This document shows, piece by piece, positions 33,601 to 41,952 of a DNA stretch of 64,000 nucleotides. The stretch spans positions 4,503,503 through 4,567,502 of the forward strand of contig NZ_CP076024.1 in NCBI RefSeq assembly GCF_022788635.1, written 5' to 3'. Within the stretch, counting starts at the first letter, position 1. Each line of letters starts with the position of its first letter. The notes beneath the pieces are model-generated. The model was not told the origin of the DNA and searched no databases. It worked only from the letters and a program-made list of their open reading frames with translations. The stretch comes from Methylobacter sp. S3L5C. GTDB taxonomy: Bacteria; Pseudomonadota; Gammaproteobacteria; Methylococcales; Methylomonadaceae. A program made the position numbers and the translations under genes.

Positions 33601-34767
33601 ATGCAGACACGACTGGCTGAACGAAATTCGAAGATTTCTTCGTTTTATGTCATGGAATTACTACGCCATGCCAAGCAACTAGAATCGCAAGGCAAAGACA
33701 TTATTCACATGGAAATCGGTGAACCGGATTTTCCAACACCACCAACCATTGTCAATGCCGGTATTAAACACATTCAAACCGGCGAGGTTAAATATACACC
33801 TGCAGCCGGCTTACCTGAACTACGTAAAAAAATAGCTGCCTTTTATAAACAGCGTTATGGGGTAACTATAAATGAACAACGCATTTTTGTAACCCCTGGG
33901 GCTTCTGGTGCGTTTTTATTGGCTTTTGGGGTTAGCCTTAACCCGCAAGAAGAACTGTTAATAGCTGACCCTTGTTATCCGTGTAACAGCAACTTTACCC
34001 GCTTGTTTGACGGCAAGACTAAAACCATCGCCGTTGATGCAGGCACCGGTTATCAATTAACTGCACAACTGATCAAAGAATATTGGACTCCCGCGACCAA
34101 AGGCGCATTGATTGCCTCTCCCTCCAATCCTACCGGAACACTTATTACGCCTGAAGAATTGCAGCAAGCTATTGCTACGGTTAATGACTTGGGTGGCTGC
34201 TTTTATTCGGATGAGATTTATCACGGACTGGTTTACGATACAACAGCCACTTCAGCGCTGGCGTTTAGCGACGATGTATTTGTCATTAACAGTTTCTCCA
34301 AATATTTTGGCATGACTGGTTGGCGTATTGGCTGGTTGATTGTGCCGGATGAGTTTATTGAAGCTACGGAGAAACTCGCTCAGAACATTTATATCTCAAC
34401 ATCTACGCCAGCACAATATGCTGCATTAGCTGCTTTTGATGAAAATACTCTGGCAGAACTTGAAAACAGACGCCGGGAATTTGCCGCCAGACGGGATTTT
34501 CTTTATGATAACCTGTTACGTTTGGGCTTTGAAATCCCCATTAAGCCTGCCGGTGCTTTTTATATTTACGCCAATGCCAAAAAGTTTACTGATGACAGTT
34601 ATCAATTCGCACTGGATTTTTTGGAAGCTGAAGGTGTTGCCATAACACCCGGAAAAGATTTTGGCAGTAATGAAGCTAACCACATGCTGCGCTTTTCATA
34701 TACGACATCATTCGCTAAAATGACTATTGCCATCCAACGCCTGGATCGATTTATTAATAAAGGATAA
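33601..34767 (+). CDS. Class I PLP-dependent aminotransferase (aspartate-type)
   Basis: 388 residues starting MQTRLAERNSKISSFYVMEL; the frame is open to 33565 but ATG at 33601 is the family-like start. Fold type I features are visible: the Gly-rich ASGAFLLAFG, SPSNPTGT, DEIYHGL (Asp binding the pyridine nitrogen) and the Schiff-base Lys in SFSKYFGMTGWRIGW (about residue 232). It resembles aspartate/alanine aminotransferases; the exact amino-acid specificity cannot be read. The rhodanese gene follows after 2 bases. Confidence 0.85.
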   Translation: MQTRLAERNSKISSFYVMELLRHAKQLESQGKDIIHMEIGEPDFPTPPTIVNAGIKHIQTGEVKYTPAAGLPELRKKIAAFYKQRYGVTINEQRIFVTPGASGAFLLAFGVSLNPQEELLIADPCYPCNSNFTRLFDGKTKTIAVDAGTGYQLTAQLIKEYWTPATKGALIASPSNPTGTLITPEELQQAIATVNDLGGCFYSDEIYHGLVYDTTATSALAFSDDVFVINSFSKYFGMTGWRIGWLIVPDEFIEATEKLAQNIYISTSTPAQYAALAAFDENTLAELENRRREFAARRDFLYDNLLRLGFEIPIKPAGAFYIYANAKKFTDDSYQFALDFLEAEGVAITPGKDFGSNEANHMLRFSYTTSFAKMTIAIQRLDRFINKG

Positions 34768-34769
34768 CC

Positions 34770-35093
34770 ATGACTGTAAAACAATTATCGGCAACCGAAC
34801 TCAAGAATAAAATTGATCAGGAAGAAAAACTATTTTTGCTGGATGTAAGAGAGCCTAATGAATATGAATACGGCCATATTGCCAACAGCGTATTGATCCC
34901 GCTTAATCAAATCCCGAACAGGCTAAGTGAGTTGGAAATGCAACAGGAAATTGTCGTCATTTGTCATCATGGCATGCGTAGCCAACAAGCGGCTAACTAT
35001 CTTGCGCAATCGGGCTTTAAAAACATTAGTAATTTAACTGGCGGAATTGATGCCTGGTCTTGTAATTGTGATAGCTCAATGCGTCGTTATTGA
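34770..35093 (+). CDS. Rhodanese-like sulfurtransferase
   Basis: 107 residues, a single rhodanese domain: LLDVREPNEYEYGHIANSVLIPL, and the active-site loop CHHGMRSQ (Cys about residue 71), then GFKNISNLTGGIDAW. The catalytic Cys is present, so sulfur transfer is possible. It is co-transcribed with the aminotransferase (2-base gap). The tail CNCDSSMRRY adds two more Cys. Physiological sulfur acceptor unknown. Confidence 0.88.
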   Translation: MTVKQLSATELKNKIDQEEKLFLLDVREPNEYEYGHIANSVLIPLNQIPNRLSELEMQQEIVVICHHGMRSQQAANYLAQSGFKNISNLTGGIDAWSCNCDSSMRRY

Positions 35094-35182
35094 TGGTAAG
35101 CAGTGCTTCTGAAAAAAAATACTCCTTCGATAAAAATCGCTTTATGATATTATCTGCGATCAATAAATCATGAGGATTTGCC

Positions 35183-35419
35183 ATGCCCTATACCCAAGAC
35201 ATTGTAGACGAAATAAACATTCTGGTTCGCTACAACCTGAGCACTACCCAAGAAGGTATTAAAGTACATAAAACGGCGACACCGGAAACTATTGCTGCCA
35301 CCAAACGTTTGTACGATAAGGGACTTGTTACACAGGAAGATGGCGGTTATTTGACTGCCCTGGGCCATGAAGCTGCAGAACAGGCACAAACAGTATTAAA
35401 CTTGCTTAATCCTGCTTAA
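35183..35419 (+). CDS. TIGR02647-type small protein
   Basis: 78 residues: MPYTQDIVDEINILVRYNLS ... GIKVHKTATPETIAATKRL ... TALGHEAAEQAQ. This matches the short proteobacterial family described as TIGR02647, whose members have a helix-turn-helix-like helical fold and no established function. A good ribosome site (GAGGATTTGCC) precedes ATG, and a TATGATATTATC -10-like sequence lies about 40 bases upstream. It ends convergently with rpoH at a shared terminator. Confidence 0.75.
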   Translation: MPYTQDIVDEINILVRYNLSTTQEGIKVHKTATPETIAATKRLYDKGLVTQEDGGYLTALGHEAAEQAQTVLNLLNPA

Positions 35420-35432
35420 AAATTCAGGCTAA

Positions 35433-35469
35433 AAAAAAGGCTTAACGATTAAATCGCCAAGCCTTTTTT
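35433..35469. terminator. Bidirectional terminator between the small gene and rpoH
   Basis: AAAAAAGGCTT and AAGCCTTTTTT pair exactly, with CGAT/ATCG extending the stem. A-run and T-run on the two sides allow termination on both strands. Confidence 0.85.
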
Positions 35470-35487
35470 AACAACTTAAATTAGCTG

Positions 35488-36345
35488 TCAAGCTTCCAGT
35501 ACAACGGTCGCTCTTAGCTTCTTCATGGCATTTTGCTCTAACTGCCTGATTCTCTCTGCCGACACATTGTAGCGCTCGGCAAGCTCATGTAATGTGGCTT
35601 TTTTGTCTGCCAGCCAGCGGCTTGACAGAATATCCAGGCTTCGCTCATCCAATCCCGCCATCGCCTCTGCCAATAAATCTTGGCCATGCCCTTCCCAGTC
35701 GGCATTTTCAAGCAAAACAGAAGGATCGGTGCCATGCTGCTGAAGATAGTTTGCAGGGTAGGCGTAACCGTCTTCAGAAGATTCGTCAACAGGCACATCA
35801 AATGACATATCCTGACTACCCAAACGTTTTTCCATTTCATAAACATCGCTAAGATCAACATTAAGATCTTCCGCAATAGCCATTGCTTCGTTGTTGGATA
35901 ACCAACCAATATCTTTTTTGGATTTACGTAGATTGAAAAACAATTTTCGCTGGGCTTTAGTTGTAGCAACCTTGACGATGCCCCAATTTTTAATCACATA
36001 CTCATGAATTTCAGCTTTAATCCAATGTACCGCAAAAGAGACCAGACGCACACCGACATCAGGATCAAAACGCTTAACAGCCTTCATCAAGCCAATATTA
36101 CCTTCCTGAATAATATCAGGCATTGACAGACCATAACCGCTATATCCTCTGGCAACATGAACAACAAAGCGTAAATTGGTCATAACCAATTCACGTGCCG
36201 CCTCTAAATCGCCGTCATCTCTAAATCTTAGCGTCAACTCACGCTCCTGCTCAGAGGTTAATCTGGGCATTTGCCGAACCAGATTTAAATAGGCGTCAAA
36301 TGTTCCAACTGATAAATTAACAGGTAAAGTCAATGCATTACTCAT
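35488..36345 (-). CDS. rpoH: Heat-shock sigma factor RpoH (sigma-32)
   Basis: 285 residues. Region 2 reads DIIQEGNIGLMKAVKRFDP, with the RpoH-box-like QRKLFFNLRKSKKDIG just after it (about 130-146), and region 4 is a C-terminal HTH (TLHELAERYNVSAERIRQLE). It directs RNA polymerase to heat-shock promoters. The order ftsE-ftsX-rpoH is conserved in gammaproteobacteria. An AGGAG ribosome site precedes ATG. A CIRCE-like palindrome lies 33 bases upstream, in the leader or promoter, suggesting an extra layer of HrcA control. Confidence 0.95.
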   Translation of the reverse strand: MSNALTLPVNLSVGTFDAYLNLVRQMPRLTSEQERELTLRFRDDGDLEAARELVMTNLRFVVHVARGYSGYGLSMPDIIQEGNIGLMKAVKRFDPDVGVRLVSFAVHWIKAEIHEYVIKNWGIVKVATTKAQRKLFFNLRKSKKDIGWLSNNEAMAIAEDLNVDLSDVYEMEKRLGSQDMSFDVPVDESSEDGYAYPANYLQQHGTDPSVLLENADWEGHGQDLLAEAMAGLDERSLDILSSRWLADKKATLHELAERYNVSAERIRQLEQNAMKKLRATVVLEA

Positions 36346-36377
36346 GGTATCTCCTGGGAAAAAACTCTACCCGAATT

Positions 36378-36404
36378 CTAGCACTCTCTGAATCAGAGTG
36401 CCAA
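36378..36404 (-). promoter_or_regulatory. CIRCE-like operator upstream of rpoH
   Basis: CTAGCACTC-N9-GAGTGCCAA matches the CIRCE consensus TTAGCACTC-N9-GAGTGCTAA with one change in each arm and the exact 9-base spacer. It lies between the end of ftsX and the rpoH start. HrcA, the CIRCE repressor, would lift under heat stress. Whether this genome has hrcA is not visible here. Confidence 0.7.
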
Positions 36405-36424
36405 TAATTTTTACAGCACATTTT

Positions 36425-37444
36425 TTACTCCGACTTGGTATGCTGAAGCTGATACATCAGTACTGCCCATGAGCCCAATACTCCCAGTGCCGAAGAAATA
36501 CCTATCAATGCCAATGTTTGTGTGAAATCCAAAAACAACAAATGGAAGCTATCCCCATAAAGTCCTGACAGCTTTTCAACCGACTGCCTTAATACAAGCA
36601 TCAGCGTAGTCACAACAAACCATGCCGATACCCCTGAAATAAAACCAATCCAAAAACCTGTGTATAAAAACGGCCTTCGGATAAACCCGTTTGTCGCGCC
36701 GACCAATTTCGCAATCACTACCTCATCACGGCGAGTATGCAACTCCAGCCGTATGGTATTGCCAATAATAAACAACACAGCGCCACCCAACATCAGATTC
36801 AGCAATGTAGCAAATAGTCGCGCTACCGACATAATAGATTGCAGGCGCTCAATCCACTGCAAATCCATCTGGGCAAAATCGACTTCAGGCGATTGTTCAA
36901 AGCTTTTCAGTAAATCCTCAAGCCCTTGCTTATCTTCCAGACTATTCTTTGGTAGCACCTGAATGACAATAGGTAACGGATTTTCTTCCAATGCATTAAT
37001 AGCAGTACCAAAGCCACTATAAGTCTGAAATTCAGTCAACGCCTGTTTTCTGGAGATTATTTTAACGTCCTGAACATTCTCGTTCTGCCGAATGCTATCT
37101 GCCAACTTATTGGCATGCGCATCAGAAACATCATCCCTGAGAAACAAAGAGAGTTGATTGCTGGTTTCCAGATTACCCGTTAATTGCTGAAGATTGACTA
37201 CCAAAATATAAAAACCGCTCGCCAGTGAAATGGCAATAGCAAGGACCGCTATAGTCATTATCGACGTAAAAGGTGAAGCGACCAGACGACCCAGACTGGA
37301 AAACAAGGCATGTGCATGAAGATCCCGATAAGCCTTTATTTTATCGACAAAATTACCCCCTGCCGTCTTGGTTTGCCGAACATCAGTCCTGACCGACCTA
37401 ACCGGAATATCTTTCCTGATACGATTTTTATGATCTCGTTTCAT
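36425..37444 (-). CDS. ftsX: Cell division protein FtsX
   Basis: 339 residues. A long cytoplasmic N-terminus is followed by four membrane segments (FTSIMTIAVLAIAISLASGF; MLGGAVLFIIGNTIRL; FWIGFISGVSAWFVVTTLML; TLALIGISSALGVLGSWAVL), with the large periplasmic loop between the first two. FtsX is the membrane partner of FtsE and activates peptidoglycan hydrolases at the division site. It begins 3 bases after ftsE ends, so the pair is translated together. Confidence 0.94.
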   Translation of the reverse strand: MKRDHKNRIRKDIPVRSVRTDVRQTKTAGGNFVDKIKAYRDLHAHALFSSLGRLVASPFTSIMTIAVLAIAISLASGFYILVVNLQQLTGNLETSNQLSLFLRDDVSDAHANKLADSIRQNENVQDVKIISRKQALTEFQTYSGFGTAINALEENPLPIVIQVLPKNSLEDKQGLEDLLKSFEQSPEVDFAQMDLQWIERLQSIMSVARLFATLLNLMLGGAVLFIIGNTIRLELHTRRDEVVIAKLVGATNGFIRRPFLYTGFWIGFISGVSAWFVVTTLMLVLRQSVEKLSGLYGDSFHLLFLDFTQTLALIGISSALGVLGSWAVLMYQLQHTKSE

Positions 37445-37447
37445 AAG

Positions 37448-38104
37448 TTAACTCGACACCAATTGACCATGATCTATCTTTAAGACACGGTAATTTAGTT
37501 GTGTAATTAAAGAAATATCATGTGAAGCAATCAACACGGTAACACCGACCTGTTGAAACTGGGCAAACAAAAACATGATTTCTGCCGACAAATCCGGATC
37601 CAGATTGCCGGTTGGCTCATCGGCAATAATAATTGGCGGCTTGTTAACTACAGCCCTGGCAATACCTACCCGCTGCTGCTCACCACCTGACAAAGCCAGG
37701 GGATATTTTTTTTCTTTGCCCGTCAAACTGACCTTATCCAAAGCCGCCCTTACCCTACGAACGACTTCATGGTGCCCAAATCCGGCTATCACCAACGGTA
37801 AGGCCACGTTATCAAAAACCGTTCTATCATGAAGTAGCTTATAATCCTGATAAATAAAGCCCATTTTTCTTCTTATATAAGGCAACTGATTTTCTTTTAC
37901 CTGACCAAGATCTTGTCCATCCAATAATATCTGCCCTCGACTGCAGCGCTCCATGGTAGCAATTAATCGCAACAAAGTACTTTTCCCGGCTCCTGAATGA
38001 CCGGTAAGAAAAGCTATTTCGCCACGCTTTAAATGGAAACTGACATTACGCAATACGTCACCGGTATCAGGGTAACGTTTACTGACACTGACAAACTTTA
38101 TCAT
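37448..38104 (-). CDS. ftsE: Cell division ATPase FtsE
   Basis: 218 residues, an ABC ATPase of standard FtsE size: Walker A GHSGAGKST (about 35), Q-loop YQDYKLL, signature LSGGEQQRVGIARA (about 136) and Walker B IIIADEPTGNLD. With FtsX it couples ATP hydrolysis to cell-wall hydrolase activation during septation. It starts 6 bases after the ftsY stop, in the conserved ftsY-ftsE-ftsX-rpoH order. Confidence 0.95.
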   Translation of the reverse strand: MIKFVSVSKRYPDTGDVLRNVSFHLKRGEIAFLTGHSGAGKSTLLRLIATMERCSRGQILLDGQDLGQVKENQLPYIRRKMGFIYQDYKLLHDRTVFDNVALPLVIAGFGHHEVVRRVRAALDKVSLTGKEKKYPLALSGGEQQRVGIARAVVNKPPIIIADEPTGNLDPDLSAEIMFLFAQFQQVGVTVLIASHDISLITQLNYRVLKIDHGQLVSS

Positions 38105-38110
38105 GACTTT

Positions 38111-40057
38111 TTAGTCTTTTGTAAACAAGGCGTCAACAAACAACTCCGCATCAAAATCCTGTAAATCATCAATACCTTCCCCTATACCTATAAAACGAAT
38201 CGGAATGCCGGTATGTTTGGCTAATGCAAAAATAACACCACCTTTGGCCGTACCATCGAGCTTGGTTAACACCATCCCTGTTAAAGCCACTGTTTCATTA
38301 AACAGTTTTGCCTGAGACAAAGCATTTTGTCCGGTTCCGGCATCCAATACCAGTAACACTTCATGAGGCGCTTCCTGATCCAGCTTGCTCATAATTCTTT
38401 TTACTTTTTTCAACTCATCCATTAAATGAGCTTTTGTGTGTAACCGACCAGCGGTATCTGCGATCAAAACATCGATACCTTTAGCTTTTGCAGATTGCAG
38501 GGCATCATAAATAACCGATGCCGAATCTGCGCCGGTATGCTGGGCTACCACCTGAATATTATTACGCTCACCCCAAACTTGCAACTGTTCAACCGCCGCC
38601 GCCCTAAAAGTATCCCCGGCGGCCAACATAACACTATGACCTTGAGCCTGAAGACGTTTGGCTAATTTACCGATAGTCGTCGTTTTACCGGCACCATTAA
38701 CACCCACCACCAGAATAACAAACGGCGTGTCTTGTGCAGGTATTTGCAGAGGCAGACTGCAGGGCTTTATGATACCCAGCAATTCCTGTTTTAAAGCTGC
38801 CGACAAGGCAACTCCATCCTGCAACTGGTGGCGCTCAACACTTTGCGTCAAGTGTCTGATTATATCGGATGTCGCATCAAAGCCAACATCAGCCATCAGC
38901 AAACCGGCTTCAATTTCTTCCAGCAAATCATCGTTAATTTCTTTCTGGCCGATAGGCAAGCTGGCCAGCATTCCGCTAAGACCTGAGCGCGTTCGCTTTA
39001 ACTGTGAGGTAAGACGTAAATATAAAGACTCAGGTGCCGGCTCTACATAAACAGCTTCCTCAAAAACTTCTACAGGTACGGCAACGGCATCAGTTTTAAC
39101 GAATTTTTGTCGACGTTGTGTTTTTTTAGTAACGGGAATTTGTGTTTCAACCCACCCATATCGACTATAAAAACTGATGGCAATCAAAGGCAGCATCAAT
39201 AATATTCCAACGGCATGATGCGCCAAAACTGCCCAAACAGGCATACCCAGCTTAAGACCTATAATTGCCAAACCAAGCTGCATAAACAACAAGGCACCCA
39301 GCCATAAACCAGCTGCTCTTACCTGTTTTAACGAGTTTGTTAACGTTGCACTGAACATCAGTAAACTTAACAACAAAAAGCACAACAATGCGCCCACTCT
39401 ATGCAACCAGTTGGCCGCTACCTGTGCATCGAAGGAAATTACGCCGGTATAACCGGTAAACAAACCGTTAAATAAATCCAGTGCATTAAAATAATCGGCT
39501 TCAGGCCACCATTGCCCACTGCATTGAGGGAAGCCACTACAGGCCAACGCCGCATGATTGGCACTAACCCAGGCACCCAGAATAATCTCCAATACCAAAA
39601 TAACCATGGCAAAACGGGTAAAACCCACAAGCCCTCTACGCACCTGCCCTTTTACGTTGACCTGACCGGCTATTAACGGATTAACCCGTAAATACAGCCA
39701 AAAAAGCAGCCAAACAGTTAGCATACCCAGTAAGACATTAGTGACTATTACCACAGGCATATCGACTATTGCTTTAGCCCAAAAACCTAAAGCCGCTGAT
39801 AATCCGGCTAAAACCAGCAATATTAATGAGGATGTTACTGCGGCAAACCTGCAATGATGTTGCTGCCATGAAAACACCCCCAGCAACAAGACCACTAAAC
39901 CTGCTGTCGCCGTCAAATAAACCGGGATACTTCTTAAAATATCAACAAGGTTTTGATTAAATAACGCAGGATCAGCAGCAGACAGTCGAAACCATGAACC
40001 TGAAACAATCATAATTAACGTTAAAAAAACGCCAAATAAAGTTAACTTTCTAAACAT
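38111..40057 (-). CDS. ftsY: Heme A synthase-like (CtaA/COX15) - FtsY fusion
   Basis: One uninterrupted frame of 648 residues (652 from GTG 40069). Residues about 1-310 are a COX15/CtaA-like domain with about eight membrane segments: LGAWVSANHAALACSGFPQC, His in NWLHRVGALL and HH in VLAHHAVGILL. After a charged linker (about 310-340) comes a complete FtsY NG GTPase: GVNGAGKTTTIGKLAK, DTFRAAA, DTAGR, TKLDGTAKGG. No in-frame ATG, GTG or TTG occurs in the linker, so FtsY cannot easily be made separately. The N-terminal half of the CtaA part lacks the His pair and the Cys-x-Cys loop of active enzymes. FtsY is the SRP receptor; the fused membrane domain may anchor it. Confidence 0.9.
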   Translation of the reverse strand: MFRKLTLFGVFLTLIMIVSGSWFRLSAADPALFNQNLVDILRSIPVYLTATAGLVVLLLGVFSWQQHHCRFAAVTSSLILLVLAGLSAALGFWAKAIVDMPVVIVTNVLLGMLTVWLLFWLYLRVNPLIAGQVNVKGQVRRGLVGFTRFAMVILVLEIILGAWVSANHAALACSGFPQCSGQWWPEADYFNALDLFNGLFTGYTGVISFDAQVAANWLHRVGALLCFLLLSLLMFSATLTNSLKQVRAAGLWLGALLFMQLGLAIIGLKLGMPVWAVLAHHAVGILLMLPLIAISFYSRYGWVETQIPVTKKTQRRQKFVKTDAVAVPVEVFEEAVYVEPAPESLYLRLTSQLKRTRSGLSGMLASLPIGQKEINDDLLEEIEAGLLMADVGFDATSDIIRHLTQSVERHQLQDGVALSAALKQELLGIIKPCSLPLQIPAQDTPFVILVVGVNGAGKTTTIGKLAKRLQAQGHSVMLAAGDTFRAAAVEQLQVWGERNNIQVVAQHTGADSASVIYDALQSAKAKGIDVLIADTAGRLHTKAHLMDELKKVKRIMSKLDQEAPHEVLLVLDAGTGQNALSQAKLFNETVALTGMVLTKLDGTAKGGVIFALAKHTGIPIRFIGIGEGIDDLQDFDAELFVDALFTKD

Positions 40058-40068
40058 TTTATTTACCA

Positions 40069-40809
40069 CTATCCAATTTGTGAGATTCTAAGTAGATGCA
40101 TGAGATCATCTTTTACTTTATAGGTATTAAAACCCGGTTCATATTGCATCATTAAATTTCCCAAAGGATCTATCAACAACAACATCCCGTCAGGTAGGGT
40201 ACCTTTTCTGATATCGATAATTTTCCTGGCTAATTCCGCATTGGGTTTTACCCTGATCAGATCTGAATTAAGTGCAAATTCCCGATCTTCACTACCAATT
40301 AATTTTTCCGTTAGCGCTGAGTTTATTTTATTTTCTTCACGAAGCAAGCTCAAAAAAAGCGCATTATCTTCCTTGTTTTCTGTACGCCGCAGCCGCCATA
40401 AAAGCGTATCTTTTAGCCACCATTCATTTGCAATTTCCGCAGCAGGCTCTTTAAAAAGCATCACCACCCGACGTGTGCGTGGCAATTCCTTATTTAACAT
40501 CAGTCTTAATTGCTTGGTTTTAAGCAGTGCATCAAGGCAAATTTCATTACAACCGGTATTTGGAATGACATTAACGATTAACCAATGTCCGGCAAGCTCA
40601 CCCAGACTTTCAGTTGAAAAGGTATCAAAACCGGTAAAATCAGCTCGCTCAGTTGATATTGAAGGCATGATCAATTGCCCGATATTGGTTTTTCCTTTTA
40701 CCAACTCAGGATTTTCTTTCAGACCCCAGGCTATTAAAAAAGGAATAATGGTCATTCCAAAAATAACCAGAATTAATAATCGATTTTTTTTCTGTTGCTT
40801 AGTCATCAT
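40069..40809 (-). CDS. SCO-like cytochrome oxidase assembly-associated protein
   Basis: About 246 residues from ATG 40809 (MMTKQQKKNRLLILVIFG), which overlaps the SURF1 stop; longer versions would run antisense-like into SURF1. One N-terminal membrane anchor (LLILVIFGMTIIPFLIAWGL) is followed by a periplasmic thioredoxin-like region with GCNEICLD, a Cys-x3-Cys like the copper site of SCO proteins. This type of protein is typically found between SURF1 and CtaA in gammaproteobacterial cox loci. It probably helps deliver copper or assemble the oxidase; that is an inference from site and context. Confidence 0.72.
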   Translation of the reverse strand: MMTKQQKKNRLLILVIFGMTIIPFLIAWGLKENPELVKGKTNIGQLIMPSISTERADFTGFDTFSTESLGELAGHWLIVNVIPNTGCNEICLDALLKTKQLRLMLNKELPRTRRVVMLFKEPAAEIANEWWLKDTLLWRLRRTENKEDNALFLSLLREENKINSALTEKLIGSEDREFALNSDLIRVKPNAELARKIIDIRKGTLPDGMLLLIDPLGNLMMQYEPGFNTYKVKDDLMHLLRISQIG

Positions 40810-41539
40810 TTCTTTTAAAACTGTAGCCAATAAATAGTATTGTGAGCGTAAATGCCAGTGCAAACCATTGAACAGCATAGGCCGTATGTTGCTCTGGCAA
40901 CATAATTGTTGTTGTTTGCCATTCCCTACCAAAGCCTTCGGGAAGATCCTTATCCAGCTCTATCTGGAACGGGAATAAAGGATATTCCAGTTTCTTTGCC
41001 AAAATTTGACTATCGACCACCTGAAGAACGGAAGGCCAACCTTCTGTTGGTATTTCAGCCCCGGCTAATTTTATGCCAACAGCAGGAAACTGATTTATCC
41101 GTCCGCTTATCTGTGCTTGCTGACTCTTAAGCTGTATATCAGGCAAAACCGATCTAATCTTATTTAACGGAACCCAGCCCCTGTTAACCAGGACAGCGGT
41201 TGCCTCCCCTTCCAGAACAAACGGCGTCAACACAAAATAACCGGCTTTCCCGCCACTAATTTGATTATCGATCAAAAACTGATGCGCCTGATCATAATGC
41301 CCGGCTACTTGTACTTTTTTATACCTGAGCACGCCTACATCAATATCAACAGCAGATGATAACTGCATGACTTCAACAGAAGCCCGTCCTTGTTCTTGCT
41401 GCTCAAGAAATATCTTTTTCTCTTCTGACCGCCCTAGTTGCCACATCCCCAACGCCATCAATAACGGCAATAAACAACAATAAGCCAGCGTAGTGCCTTT
41501 TTTAAAGGTGAGTGAATAGCGTCCAATTTTAAAAATCAT
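40799..41539 (-). CDS. SURF1 family cytochrome oxidase assembly protein
   Basis: 246 residues. Two membrane segments bracket a periplasmic domain: TTLAYCCLLPLLMALGMWQL with the conserved GxWQL, and YAVQWFALAFTLTILFIGYSFK at the C-terminus. Family motifs VNRGWVP and the G-F internal YFVLTPF are present. SURF1 assists heme a insertion into subunit I. It starts the operon leading through the SCO-like protein into the CtaA-FtsY fusion. Confidence 0.92.
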   Translation of the reverse strand: MIFKIGRYSLTFKKGTTLAYCCLLPLLMALGMWQLGRSEEKKIFLEQQEQGRASVEVMQLSSAVDIDVGVLRYKKVQVAGHYDQAHQFLIDNQISGGKAGYFVLTPFVLEGEATAVLVNRGWVPLNKIRSVLPDIQLKSQQAQISGRINQFPAVGIKLAGAEIPTEGWPSVLQVVDSQILAKKLEYPLFPFQIELDKDLPEGFGREWQTTTIMLPEQHTAYAVQWFALAFTLTILFIGYSFKRNDD

Positions 41540-41621
41540 GCTTTTTTTCTTTAACCTATTGGCACAGACACATTAATAAACGAGAATAGAAAAAACCTTA
41601 CCATCACATATAAACACTACC

Positions 41622-41879
41622 ATGATTATCAAAAGCGTCGTCATCATTGCCTTTATTCTGATAATTATCAGTCTCGGCTCAGCCCTGTTTCACTTGGTTA
41701 GCCATAAAAACCAAGAGTCATCGGAAAAAACAGTCAAAGCACTGACTTTTCGGATTACTCTTTCAATCCTGTTATTTGCTTTTATTTTTATTGCCCTGAT
41801 AACCGGGGCTTACAAACCTCAGGGACTGGGTATGCAAATGCACATGAAAAAACCGGTTCAGACTGATGCCATTAAATAA
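41622..41879 (+). CDS. DUF2909 two-membrane-segment protein
   Basis: 85 residues with two hydrophobic helices (VVIIAFILIIISLGSALFHL and TLSILLFAFIFIALITGAY) and a short basic loop between them, ending GLGMQMHMKKP. It matches the DUF2909/twin transmembrane family always found in cox gene clusters between coxC and SURF1. It is transcribed opposite to them and ends at a shared terminator with coxC. Likely accessory to oxidase assembly; mechanism unknown. Confidence 0.82.
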   Translation: MIIKSVVIIAFILIIISLGSALFHLVSHKNQESSEKTVKALTFRITLSILLFAFIFIALITGAYKPQGLGMQMHMKKPVQTDAIK

Positions 41880-41900
41880 ACTGATAACACTCCCGACAAA

Positions 41901-41936
41901 AAAAAAGCGCTGCCTGTTGTTAGGCAGCGCTTTTTT
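41901..41936. terminator. Strong bidirectional terminator after coxC
   Basis: AAAAAAGCGCTGCCT pairs with AGGCAGCGCTTTTTT around GTTGTT. It serves coxC (minus) and the DUF2909 gene (plus). Confidence 0.92.
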
Positions 41937-41952
41937 GGATGCTGACCGTAAG

